Assembly: GCA_016928775.1 (NCBI GenBank)
Contig: JAFGKD010000045.1
Span: 1 to 43,400 of the forward strand
DNA from: Candidatus Zhuqueibacterota bacterium
GTDB lineage: Bacteria; Zhuqueibacterota; Zhuqueibacteria; Residuimicrobiales; Krinioviventaceae
Direction: 5' to 3'
Length of the DNA: 43,400 nt
A program made the position numbers and the translations under genes. Shown piece by piece: positions 35,901-43,368 of the stretch (position 1 is the stretch's first letter; the number at the start of each line of letters is the position of its first letter). The notes under the pieces were generated by a model. It worked only from the letters and a program-made list of their open reading frames with translations, was not told where the DNA came from and did not search any database.

Positions 35901-37063
35901 CAGTGACCAATCCCGGGATCACCTCACTTTTAATACAGGAAAACAGTCTGTTCGTCAGGAATGTTGATGTTTTCGCCGGCTGGAATCTGTTGTCGGTCCC
36001 GACGGTTGCTGATAACATGCGGGTGACCTCACTTTTTCCCAATGCCGGCTCAGAAGCATATTGTTTTGACAATGGTTATATCATAGCCAATGAGCTGAGC
36101 GCTGGCGTTGGATATTGGCTCAAATTTGCGCAGCCCTATAAATTCTCGGTGAGCGGGGAAAAAGTCCTGGATCGCACTCTTTCGGTCAAGCAGGGTTGGA
36201 ATATGATCGGTCCTTTTGAAACGGATGTTTTTATCACAGATATCTTGACGACGCCGGCGAACATTGTACAAACCAGCTATTATGGTTTTGAAAACGGCTA
36301 CCTGCCCGTATCCATTCTGCGAGTGGGCAAGGGGTATTGGGTGAAAGCCAACCAGGCCGGCGTTTTGACCTTGCCCGAAGGCGCCGGTTTTTCGAAAGGT
36401 CTCGTGGCCTCAACTCTCATAGACAAATTGCATTCCTGGCCGCGGATAACAATCACCGATACAAATGATGGCCAGGCTGCGCTTTATCTGATGCCGCGAG
36501 ATACCAAAATAAATAAAGCAAGTTTTGAATTACCGCCGGTTCCGCCGCAAGGTCTTTTTGATCTTCGATTTGCCGGCGATCACTTTGTCGAGCGTTTGGA
36601 CAAAGCAGTTTTTGCTCTCAAGCTTTCCGGAGAACACTATCCTCTGACTGTTATCGCGCAAAATTTGGGCGATCTTGAGTTGGAGCTGCAAGCGCAACAA
36701 GGAGCATGGTCCGAGAATTTGTTCGAAGGCCAGGAAGTGATTCTGGAGCACAGGATGGATCAGCTCAGCCTAGTAGCCAATGCGACAAATTCACTGCCCG
36801 CGCACTATGAATTGAGCCAGAACTATCCAAATCCGTTTAATCCCAAAACGACCATCAAATTTTCTGTGCCGGAAGCAACGCATGTGACAATGACGCTGTA
36901 CAACGCCCTCGGCGCCAAAGTTGCCGAGCTGCTGGACAGCACTATGTCCGCCGGCTATCATGAGCTGGATGTGGATGCACGACACTATGCCTCGGGAATC
37001 TATTTCTACACTCTGGAGACGCCGGCTTTTAAGGATATAAAAAAGATGGTCGTGCTCAAATAA
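32906..37063 (+). CDS. Giant T9SS-sorted protein: C25-like protease, M23 peptidase, SLH domains, ELPP/GWN cassette
   Basis: This is a 1385-residue protein; I start at the ATG at 32906, preceded by GGAGG, and a signal peptide ends near ALAQE. Residues about 40-450 resemble gingipain-type C25 proteases: a region ending GVLFIGNIKLPSFY, then VVVNVHSND (His351) and MMGLGCSVAGF (Cys379), fitting the His-Cys pair. An M23/LytM endopeptidase domain (about 495-630) has GGHTDTNNDYYATDW (His520, Asp531) and GPHLHLSF (His617, His619). Three SLH domains (about 670-850) follow, two with a Cys pair (GCSEDPPLYCP, GCSLNPPLFCP). The shared cassette completes it: ELPPLPPSGSFDARF, WNLLSVPT, WNMIGPFETDV, ELPPVPPQGLFDLRF and QNYPNPFNPKTTIKF. 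Protein and peptidoglycan cleavage and wall attachment are inferred from the domains. Confidence 0.83.
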   Translation: MKRLHFVPLITLVCMLGGVIDNFPAHKKALAQETNEVMASNTAALVLVDNRLYTLLKSEIDLYIELAEQRRGFNIFVDSDKNLDDYSYIDIRSLIKSYYYSYPELEGVLFIGNIKLPSFYKCRADELSIKLFAAYYEDLHMNVSRHYGPGAVDPYCDGNNSPYCQVVLPGGYSVPEHDYDDIVIEGPPDLSGKKFVHSIKSTSGIMPEPDIWTCYMPVGNSNTSSYNDFANQLRPFLTKVISFYQGSYKPNKKMYMVSNDLGEFNFWELYDDVSNVDFYSMNPSQDTTCICSGRTPEQCYTRVPLENYASYDAFLNDYNSRFWMGEDWQTPDIYTQHMTDNNYEFVVVNVHSNDSTSIIEYQDANVLQHGGMIMMGLGCSVAGFKQPQSPSNVESVWPAKNILVNYLTGDSHFLAALGDPFNRCHYPYFEKMIYYMKKENDYLGKAHYKRMQHLYANASGTLALKDEVQEMLLGDPFLDVVQDSPPIHADRSPYPLHMPFSPGTTWQVGGVGNFYGEGGHTDTNNDYYATDWNRVGGEGLNQTVFPVAPGKVVETGSDQFYGQYIDIVHSFEEQPRYGVIKTRYAHLNGINVATGDIVYINTPIGKVGNTGNSTGPHLHLSFRIFNGTNFISLSNADLSRTPCPMVAYSNGTYQLWEFKDGESRTAAAKQFFSDVPNGFWAKPWVDAVHAWGVMEAYPPEQKSLFNPDVPVTRAYIAQFWVKAYHGPDYTPPRATGTIFNDVPADYWAAPWIEQLYRDGFTKGCSEDPPLYCPEDDVKRAEVAVFILRALHGSDYYPPEPTGHVFDDAPYDYWGTKWVEQLAKEGITSGCSLNPPLFCPENPVTRAEMSVFLLRAFGIYPPVIGGHGGAPEEPRTWEAQLVVKDAGNGQGTLVFGKSVTATEALDAAFNESELPPLPPSGSFDARFELPSMSGVGTLRDFRPTQQNETTWKIKFQPGLDGYPITLSWTKAELPSGVFILKDEITGSIISVDMKTQETLTVTNPGITSLLIQENSLFVRNVDVFAGWNLLSVPTVADNMRVTSLFPNAGSEAYCFDNGYIIANELSAGVGYWLKFAQPYKFSVSGEKVLDRTLSVKQGWNMIGPFETDVFITDILTTPANIVQTSYYGFENGYLPVSILRVGKGYWVKANQAGVLTLPEGAGFSKGLVASTLIDKLHSWPRITITDTNDGQAALYLMPRDTKINKASFELPPVPPQGLFDLRFAGDHFVERLDKAVFALKLSGEHYPLTVIAQNLGDLELELQAQQGAWSENLFEGQEVILEHRMDQLSLVANATNSLPAHYELSQNYPNPFNPKTTIKFSVPEATHVTMTLYNALGAKVAELLDSTMSAGYHELDVDARHYASGIYFYTLETPAFKDIKKMVVLK

Positions 37064-37071
37064 TTCGTACA

Positions 37072-37111
37072 GCCGGGAGATATACACATTAAAATCTCCC
37101 GGCAATTTTTT
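37072..37111 (+). terminator. Intrinsic (rho-independent) terminator
   Basis: GCCGGGAGAT (37072-37081) pairs perfectly with ATCTCCCGGC (37094-37103) around a 12-base loop and is followed by AATTTTTT. It lies eight bases after the stop of the giant protease-like gene, so that transcript should end here and the next gene probably has its own promoter or is expressed by read-through. Confidence 0.9.
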
Positions 37112-37133
37112 CACAAGTAAAATGGAGGGCTCT

Positions 37134-38204
37134 ATGAAAAGCTGGATGTTAGTGTTATGTTTTGTGCTCGGCACCACAATGCTTGCCGCACGCCAACCGG
37201 ACATCGAGTTGCGCCTCGAAGTGATGGATGATGCGGACGGGTACAAGGTCTTGTATTTTGGCCTTGACTCGATGGCCACCGATAGCCTGGATAGCCTGCT
37301 GGGTGAGGTTGAATTGCCACCTTTTCCCCCCACCGGTGCGTTTGAGGCGCGCTTTATTGGCGATGATATAGGTTTGCCCAAATTGGGACAAGGGACCTAT
37401 AGAGACTATCGCTATAGTGAAATCGATTTGGACAGCACCGTGGCGTTTGAGTTACGCTTTCAGGTGGGAAAAGGCTCTAAAATAAAAATCAAATGGACGT
37501 GGCCCGAAGATGCGTCCGCGACGATACAGGATCTGGTAACTGGTGATCTTGTTCGCAAGCCCATGTTGGGCACAGACAGTCTGGTTGTTGACAATCCCGG
37601 CGTTTTTTCCAAGCTCAAGATGACGGCCATGCGCAAATACATTATCCCGGTAGAGCTGAGCCACTTTCAAGCCCGGGCATTCGGGCGGCATGTATTGCTC
37701 ACCTGGAACACCGAGTCTGAAAGTAATAATCTGGGATTTGAGATTCAAAGGAGTAAAGACGGCGTCGATTTTTCTCGTATCGGATTTGTCGCGGGCGCTG
37801 GCACCACAACGCAGCCGCAGGATTATTCTTTTCGAGATGTCAATGCGCACTTTGGTACGTTCTATTATCGGCTCAAACAACTGGATACAGACGGTGCGTT
37901 TCACTTGTCGCATGAGATTCGGGTCACGCTCATGCTTCCAGAGACCTGTGAATTGGCGCAGAATTTCCCCAATCCGTTCAATCCTGAAACGACCATTCGA
38001 TATACGCTGCCAACAGCAACTCATGTGAAATTGAGCGTATTTGATCTCAGCGGCACTGCGATCGCGAACCTCGTGGATGAACTAAAAAACGCCGGTGTCC
38101 ATGATGTTTTATGGCAGCCGAAAGACCTGCCCAGCGGCGTCTATTTTTACAAGTTGGAGACAAATGAGCAGGTAAAAGTCAGGAAGATGCTGCTGGTCAA
38201 ATAA
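37134..38204 (+). CDS. T9SS-sorted protein with one ELPP domain and a fibronectin III-like domain
   Basis: About 356 residues from the ATG at 37134 (GGAGGG upstream) with a signal peptide ending near MLAAR. The ELPP domain (about 20-165) has VELPPFPPTGAFEARF, then GTYRDYRY and DSLVVDNPGVFSKLKM. A second domain (about 175-265) begins IPVELSHFQARAFGRHVLLT and contains NNLGFEIQRSKDGVDF and YYRLKQLDTDG, a fibronectin III-like module often found directly before sorting domains. The T9SS tail runs QNFPNPFNPETTIRYTLPTA to RKMLLVK. It is a close structural relative of the gene at 40878, and the two flank the Asp-box protein gene. Function beyond surface export is unknown. Confidence 0.87.
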   Translation: MKSWMLVLCFVLGTTMLAARQPDIELRLEVMDDADGYKVLYFGLDSMATDSLDSLLGEVELPPFPPTGAFEARFIGDDIGLPKLGQGTYRDYRYSEIDLDSTVAFELRFQVGKGSKIKIKWTWPEDASATIQDLVTGDLVRKPMLGTDSLVVDNPGVFSKLKMTAMRKYIIPVELSHFQARAFGRHVLLTWNTESESNNLGFEIQRSKDGVDFSRIGFVAGAGTTTQPQDYSFRDVNAHFGTFYYRLKQLDTDGAFHLSHEIRVTLMLPETCELAQNFPNPFNPETTIRYTLPTATHVKLSVFDLSGTAIANLVDELKNAGVHDVLWQPKDLPSGVYFYKLETNEQVKVRKMLLVK

Positions 38205-38245
38205 GGACTCCAGGAAAAATCCAGTGAAAAAAGAGGAGAATAGCC

Positions 38246-40852
38246 ATGAAAACTAAACCTTGGTTCATGAGCATTCTATTCATGATCGTGATGGTTTTTC
38301 AATCTTTTGGGGAAATGAATGAATTTCGTGGCAAGCGGGGATACACTACGCGATCAGCACATACTTTGAATAGAAGGAGTGATTTTTTAGAAAGTCATTC
38401 GTTGAAAAGAACATCTCGGCAGGATTTTAGTGAACCGATACTCATCGACCAAGATTCTTATGCTCTGGCTTCGCCGCATCTCATTCATCTCGGTGGCGAT
38501 TCAATATTGGCACTTTATGCACAACACGAATTGCGAACTCGGTTGTCGACTGACGCAGGTCATTCCTGGGGAGATGTCCAATACTTTTGGGATATTATTT
38601 TTTACAATGATGTCATGTCCGTTTTTCGCGATGATGCCGGGGTGATCCATCTCTACTATATGGGCTGGCATCTTCACCCCTACGAGGATAGCGGACTCTG
38701 GTATTCTTTTAGTACAAATCTGGGTCAAACGTGGGCGGAGCCGGAGCTTGTCGAACTGCTTCCGACTGCTGATTTTGTGCAATTTTTGCGAGTCACACGC
38801 ACTCGGGATGGTTCGTGCTGGTTTTTCTATACCGCAACCTTCGCCGGTGTTCCCCAGGCTTTTCTGTCGCGACGCCATGCAGATGGACACTATGTGCAAG
38901 AATTGCAGTTCAGCGAAACGGTGGATGACATTACTTTTAGCGGTTCGCTCTGCAGTCTCAATGATGGATCGCTTATGCTGGTGTACCAGCAGGTGAAAAA
39001 CAATCGATCGCACATTTATCGTCGATATAGCCGCGATGAAGGACAAAGCTGGAGTCAAGCAGATATTCTTTGCAATGAAAATGCATATGATGAAGCGCCA
39101 TATCTGCATGTCAACGAGGTTGGTCGTTTAACGCTTGTGTTTACCTCGGACCGGGGTGAGCATTACGGGAGAAATCTCTGGGCGACGCATAGTAGCGATA
39201 ATGGCGGCTCATGGGAGCCGGTGCAGAGAATCACTGATTTTGCCGGCTTTGATATGCATCCTCATATACTCGAATATAGAGGAAAAGAGTTGATCGCCTG
39301 GGAATCAAACCGATTTGGCACATTTGGTATTTGGATCGGGGCAATCGGTGAGACTGTTGATAGCAAGGCACCGCCGTTATGCTATATTGACTCGGTCACA
39401 CCGGGAACGTTAACTGCCGATGGCCAGTTGGTGACCGCTTTTGCTGTTGACGAGGAGGAGATTGCGTTCGTTAATTTGCTCTATGGGATTATTGAGGACA
39501 ACTGGATTTATCAAAAAAAGCGTATGGTCGATGATGGTATGCACGATGATCTGATCGCCGGCGACCACATCTACTCCGCTCGTATCGGTCCCTACGATCA
39601 ACAACGGAGATTAAAATTGCAGATTGAAGTTGCAGACCGCGATGGCAATACATTGGTCACGCCCGACTGGCCATTGTGGGTACAAATTTATGATGTACAA
39701 AACGCCGGTAATTTGTGGAGCGTGTTTGGCAACCAAGGAGAAATCGGTGATATCAATGATATCCTGCCATCCATGGAATGGCCCGGGGACTCGCAAAATC
39801 AATATCTCTGCCAGGGCGGTTTTTGGATTGGTGCCCTTTATAACTATCAGAGTCTGGTCATTGCGCCGATGTATGGCGAGGAAGGGTGGCATGTTGCACG
39901 GAACGCGGAATGGACGAGCTCGACAACACTTTCTGACAAAGACATGGGCATTGACTTTGAATCGCATTACGAGGAGGAGGTGGGTGTGCGGATTGCTCAA
40001 ACGAGCTACGGCTGGAAAAATGCAGATTACATCATTCTCGAATACATTGCATTTAATAAATATCCGAAACAGCTCACCAACTTTTATTTTGGATTGTGGT
40101 CTGATTTTGATGTCTCTACTTTTGACGGTATTGCCAGCCCCGCAGTTGATGATGCGGTTGGCTTTGATCATCAGCGTCGATTGGTGTACATGTATGATGT
40201 GGATAATCCGGATACAGCGGAAGAAGATACAGGTGAGCCGGATTCGGAAGGCGTGCTGCAGACTCCCGGTTATATCGGTACGGCACTCATCGACTCGCCA
40301 ACTGACGACTGTTATATGTCATGGTGGAGAAATGGTCAAGATCCCGACAATAATTCAGAAGCCTATATTTATTTGTCCGCTCCGCTACATGCGTATCCAA
40401 CAACAGAACCGGATGATTATCGTATTTTGCTCTCCATCGGCCCGATGACCATTCCACCCCGGGATTCCGTACGAATCGTAATCGGATATGTGATTGGCGC
40501 TGGTCTGTCGCAGTTGCAGGCGAATACGGACCAGATGAAAGCAATGGCCAGACTGATTGTTGATGTTAAAGATCGAGAAAATTTTCTTGATTCCTGTTAT
40601 TTAGCGCAAAATACGCCAAATCCATTCAACAATTCGACGACGATTCGTTATGTGCTGCCCGAACCCTGTTTTGTGTCGCTGGATATTTATAACATTCGGG
40701 GAGAACGTATCACGACCCTCGTCAATGAAAAGCAAGCGCGCGGTGATTATCGTGTACAGTGGCAAGCGACGAATGTAGCCAGCGGCGTTTATCTATATCG
40801 TCTGCAGGCGGGCGATTATATTGAAATGAAGCGGCTGGTTGTATTGCGCTAA
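38246..40852 (+). CDS. T9SS-sorted sialidase-like (Asp-box propeller) protein
   Basis: This is an 868-residue protein with GAGGAG before the ATG and a signal peptide ending near QSFGE. Residues about 65-375 show an Asp-box propeller (STDAGHSWGD, STNLGQTWAE, SRDEGQSWSQ, SSDNGGSWEP), as in sialidases and related glycan-binding proteins; whether the catalytic residues of a true sialidase are present is not clear. Next is an extracellular Ig-like segment with DDGMHDDLIAGDHIYSARI (about 430-450), then a region of about 300 residues with no recognisable family (NAGNLWSVFGNQGEIGDIND onward). The T9SS sorting domain reads QNTPNPFNNSTTIRYVLPEP to MKRLVVLR, slightly degenerate at the NPFN core. This cargo lacks ELPP domains and GWN repeats. 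Confidence 0.83.
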   Translation: MKTKPWFMSILFMIVMVFQSFGEMNEFRGKRGYTTRSAHTLNRRSDFLESHSLKRTSRQDFSEPILIDQDSYALASPHLIHLGGDSILALYAQHELRTRLSTDAGHSWGDVQYFWDIIFYNDVMSVFRDDAGVIHLYYMGWHLHPYEDSGLWYSFSTNLGQTWAEPELVELLPTADFVQFLRVTRTRDGSCWFFYTATFAGVPQAFLSRRHADGHYVQELQFSETVDDITFSGSLCSLNDGSLMLVYQQVKNNRSHIYRRYSRDEGQSWSQADILCNENAYDEAPYLHVNEVGRLTLVFTSDRGEHYGRNLWATHSSDNGGSWEPVQRITDFAGFDMHPHILEYRGKELIAWESNRFGTFGIWIGAIGETVDSKAPPLCYIDSVTPGTLTADGQLVTAFAVDEEEIAFVNLLYGIIEDNWIYQKKRMVDDGMHDDLIAGDHIYSARIGPYDQQRRLKLQIEVADRDGNTLVTPDWPLWVQIYDVQNAGNLWSVFGNQGEIGDINDILPSMEWPGDSQNQYLCQGGFWIGALYNYQSLVIAPMYGEEGWHVARNAEWTSSTTLSDKDMGIDFESHYEEEVGVRIAQTSYGWKNADYIILEYIAFNKYPKQLTNFYFGLWSDFDVSTFDGIASPAVDDAVGFDHQRRLVYMYDVDNPDTAEEDTGEPDSEGVLQTPGYIGTALIDSPTDDCYMSWWRNGQDPDNNSEAYIYLSAPLHAYPTTEPDDYRILLSIGPMTIPPRDSVRIVIGYVIGAGLSQLQANTDQMKAMARLIVDVKDRENFLDSCYLAQNTPNPFNNSTTIRYVLPEPCFVSLDIYNIRGERITTLVNEKQARGDYRVQWQATNVASGVYLYRLQAGDYIEMKRLVVLR

Positions 40853-40877
40853 TACCCCATAAATAGAGGACAATGAC

Positions 40878-41987
40878 ATGCGAATAAATGTATTCTTTGT
40901 TACTGTTTATCTGATTATCTCATCCTTTCTCAGCGCCCAGGACGCTGCCATTGAAATCAATCTTTTTGTAGCGGATGATGTCGGCGCCTCGCACACATTA
41001 ACCTGCGGTTTGCACCCCGCGGCCACGGATACGATCGATGTGTCGCTTGGGGAAGCCGAGCTGCCGCCTTTTCCGCCGACCGGCGTTTTTGAAGCCCGTT
41101 TTGTTGGTCATGATATCAATATGCCAAAATTGGGGGAAGGGACCTACACAGACTTTCGGCAGGGTGACGCCGCAACGGCGGATACGGTGACACATGAACT
41201 GAGATATCAGGTCGGCGAGGGCTCATCCGTCACTATTTATTGGAGCCTGCCGCCGGGCATCACCGGGCGCTTGACCGACCTTATTGGCGGTGTTGTTGTC
41301 GATGAGCCTATGGTCAATACGGACAGCTTGATGGTGGACAATCCGGGCGCTGTCGACAGGCTCATCATGCGGCTTTATTACCTCGTGATCCCGGCGCCAC
41401 CGCAACTTGTTTCGCCAACGAATGAAAGCTGCGATATCTCTCCGGACACCCTGCTCGTCTGGCATCGAGTGAGGAATGCTGCCACTTATCATATTCAGTT
41501 AGCAAAACAGACGGATTTCGCCGAAATCGTCGCGAGTGATTCCGGTATTGTGGATACAACGTATGCCGTCGCGGATTTGCAGGCAGCGACGACCTATTAT
41601 TGGCGTGTTCAGGCACAGAACACAAAAGGTAAAAGCCCGTGGTCTGATGTATGGCAGTTCACAGTTGAGCCGGAAACGAGTGCAGCACAGAAAGACCAGC
41701 TTGGCGTTCATGATTTTGTTGTGCTGCAAAATTATCCGAATCCGTTTAATCCGCACACAACAATCGACTATATTGTACCGTATTCAGGTCATGTTCGAAT
41801 CGCTGTTTATAATATTGAAGGTCGCCTCATCAAGACACTGGTGGAGGAGAATCAAAACGCGGGCCGTTATTCAGTGATATGGAATGGCAAAAACGAGACC
41901 GGTCGCAACATGCCCTCGGGCGCTTTTTTTGTCCGACTTGAAGCGGGGGGTGTTGTGCGTATGAAAAAAATGATTCTAATGCGATAG
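40878..41987 (+). CDS. T9SS-sorted protein with ELPP and fibronectin type III domains
   Basis: This is a 369-residue protein with GAGGA before the ATG and a signal peptide ending FLSAQ. An ELPP domain (about 20-170; AELPPFPPTGVFEARFVGHD, GTYTDFR, DSLMVDNPGAVDRLIMR) is followed by a fibronectin type III domain (about 175-268; PPQLVSPTNESCDISPD to YYWRVQAQNTKGKSPWSDVW). The C-terminal sorting domain has FlgD-like Ig character: QNYPNPFNPHTTIDYIVPYS, then IWNGKNETGRNMPSGAFFVR and KKMILMR. It is a paralogue of the gene at 37134 in its ELPP half but with a different second domain. It is the last gene of the plus-strand exoprotein island. Confidence 0.87.
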   Translation: MRINVFFVTVYLIISSFLSAQDAAIEINLFVADDVGASHTLTCGLHPAATDTIDVSLGEAELPPFPPTGVFEARFVGHDINMPKLGEGTYTDFRQGDAATADTVTHELRYQVGEGSSVTIYWSLPPGITGRLTDLIGGVVVDEPMVNTDSLMVDNPGAVDRLIMRLYYLVIPAPPQLVSPTNESCDISPDTLLVWHRVRNAATYHIQLAKQTDFAEIVASDSGIVDTTYAVADLQAATTYYWRVQAQNTKGKSPWSDVWQFTVEPETSAAQKDQLGVHDFVVLQNYPNPFNPHTTIDYIVPYSGHVRIAVYNIEGRLIKTLVEENQNAGRYSVIWNGKNETGRNMPSGAFFVRLEAGGVVRMKKMILMR

Positions 41988-42242
41988 CAAAGCTGTTGAA
42001 GAATTTTTATCCCATGAAACATCCGCTTTGCCAGAAGCATGATCGCGGAAAAACACGATCGTAACTTCCTCTGCGATGTGGAATTGGTGGGTGTCACGGA
42101 CGGCTTTGGATTTGTTGCTGCAACCTCACGCGATAACCTCGCGTGCACCTGCGATTTATTGACCAAGCGATGCGGGGAGAACAATACAGTTATCGGCACA
42201 AAATTTGTTGACACATCAGCGGAACCGTGTTATGAGCACAAT

Positions 42243-42270
42243 GTGCCTGGCACCTAAAAGTGCCAGGCAC
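42243..42270. repeat. REP palindrome 1
   Basis: GTGCCTGGCAC and GTGCCAGGCAC form a perfect 11-bp inverted repeat around the loop CTAAAA. It is one of four related palindromes around the transposase gene at 42475-43068. Confidence 0.85.
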
Positions 42271-42444
42271 TCATGTTTAGACATTACAAAATGGCCAATT
42301 GAACGGATCGACGATCCAAAGCTGTGATGCAACAGCATATAATAATAGCTGTCACGATGTCTACAGGCCGATCCTCCAGTTTCGTGTGCGATGACTGTTC
42401 TTTGAAAGCCTCTTTTTCTCGCCGCACTATAAGAACGAGGCCTT

Positions 42445-42472
42445 TTGCCTGGCACCTTTAAGTGCCAGGCAC
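42445..42472. repeat. REP palindrome 2
   Basis: TGCCTGGCAC pairs with GTGCCAGGCA around a short AT loop (CTTTAA). It ends two bases before the stop codon of the minus-strand transposase gene, so the transcript of that gene ends in this hairpin. Confidence 0.85.
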
Positions 42473-42474
42473 AT

Positions 42475-43068
42475 TTAAATCTCATAATCGATCAGCAAAT
42501 CGGCGTATTTTTCGTTTTGTTTTTTGACAGCCTCCTCATCCATTACAAATTTTATATAATCTTTATCCGTCGGAAAATGCTTTTTCAGAAAATTTTCATC
42601 AAAAATGCCTCCAGCACGCTCGTGAATATATTCTAAATAGTTAGAATAGCACCACTCTAGCAGATTGTCAACAAGTGGTTTTTTGCAGTCAATGGGATTG
42701 CGATGGATGTAACGACAAAGATGCAGCAGCTGAGGCTCATCATAAATCTCTGTCGATTTGAACTTACCCTCGAACAATGTACCGGCTCTATTATATACTT
42801 TGTTAAAACCCTTGGAATAGCTATTAAAAAGATGCTGTATGAAAGCGGAAATTGTGCTGTCGCCATTTTGTCGTATTAAAAAATGATAGTGATTAGGCAT
42901 AAGGCAATACGCTATAATTGTCAAATCATATCGCTGAATTGCCTTTTTAATTTTATGCAACAGATAGATGTAATTTTTACTTTCATAAAAAATGTTGTTG
43001 CGATTAGCACCCCGATTGAAAGCGTGGTAATAGTGGTCTTTTTCAAATTGTGTTATTCTTCTGGACAT
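42475..43068 (-). CDS. REP-associated tyrosine transposase (RAYT, IS200-like Y1)
   Basis: This is a 197-residue protein of the Y1 transposase superfamily. It starts RRITQFEKDHYYHAFNRGANR, has the HUH motif in YCLMPNHYHFLIR (His60 and His62), a candidate nucleophile Tyr84 in NSYSKGFN, and RAGTLFEGKFKS and LHLCRYIHRNPI, the pattern of TnpA-REP proteins. Such enzymes cut and join single-stranded DNA at hairpin repeats (REPs) and are domesticated single-copy genes rather than full insertion sequences. GGGGGA lies just before the ATG at 43068. Two REP-like palindromes occur on each side, supporting this identity. The reading frame and catalytic residues look intact. Confidence 0.92.
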   Translation of the reverse strand: MSRRITQFEKDHYYHAFNRGANRNNIFYESKNYIYLLHKIKKAIQRYDLTIIAYCLMPNHYHFLIRQNGDSTISAFIQHLFNSYSKGFNKVYNRAGTLFEGKFKSTEIYDEPQLLHLCRYIHRNPIDCKKPLVDNLLEWCYSNYLEYIHERAGGIFDENFLKKHFPTDKDYIKFVMDEEAVKKQNEKYADLLIDYEI

Positions 43069-43103
43069 TGATCCCCCTTTAGGTAGTTCAAGGCGCTAAA
43101 AAG

Positions 43104-43126
43104 GTGCCTGGCACTTTAGTAGTGCG
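43104..43126. repeat. REP palindrome 3 (right arm degenerate)
   Basis: The left arm GTGCCTGGCAC is intact, but the right arm survives only as AGTGCG after TTTAGT. It lies about 35 bases upstream of the transposase start. Confidence 0.65.
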
Positions 43127-43166
43127 TTGAATATCTTATTTTCTCTCATTGCATAGAAATATGATA

Positions 43167-43193
43167 TGCCTGGCAATTACAAGTGCCAGGCAC
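43167..43193. repeat. REP palindrome 4
   Basis: TGCCTGGCA and TGCCAGGCA form a nine-base stem around an eight-base AT-rich loop; the flanking CACCTTTT matches the loop and edge bases of the other copies. Confidence 0.8.
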
Positions 43194-43323
43194 CTTTTAC
43201 GTCCACCAAGCCCGAAGAACAAATCGGCTCTTTCATTCATCCGGCAATCACACTAGAGTGCTATTTAGGGCTAAGCGATGCTAAACTCAGTACATTGGCG
43301 CTCCATCTTATACAAATGTCACC

Positions 43324-43368
43324 AACGGTTTAAAAACTTACCAAATTCAACGGTCTAAAAACTTACCA
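43324..43368. repeat. Tandem 20-bp direct repeat at the window edge
   Basis: AACGGTTTAAAAACTTACCA (43324-43343) and AACGGTCTAAAAACTTACCA (43349-43368) differ at one base and repeat with a 25-bp period. Multiple short direct repeats of this style are found at the ends of IS21-family insertion sequences, so an element may begin beyond the window, but no transposase of that family is visible here. Confidence 0.5.

Larger units (their letters stand above)
41988..42474. other. Intergenic region between the exoprotein island and the RAYT gene
   Basis: About 490 bases. It holds two REP palindromes (42243-42270 and 42445-42472). Open frames on both strands between 41990 and 42440 have no recognisable domain, signal or ribosome binding site; a 72-codon plus-strand frame at 42039-42257 runs into the first palindrome and is not called as a gene. 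Confidence 0.6.

Noticed and set aside
42039..42257. 72-codon plus-strand frame between the exoprotein island and RAYT
   Set aside because: No domain, no signal and no good ribosome binding site; its 3' end runs into a REP palindrome. A decayed gene fragment cannot be excluded.
42243..43193. GTGCCTGGCAC palindromes considered as integron attC sites or terminators
   Set aside because: No integrase or cassette structure is present, the four copies share one sequence, and they surround a RAYT gene, which explains them better as REP elements.
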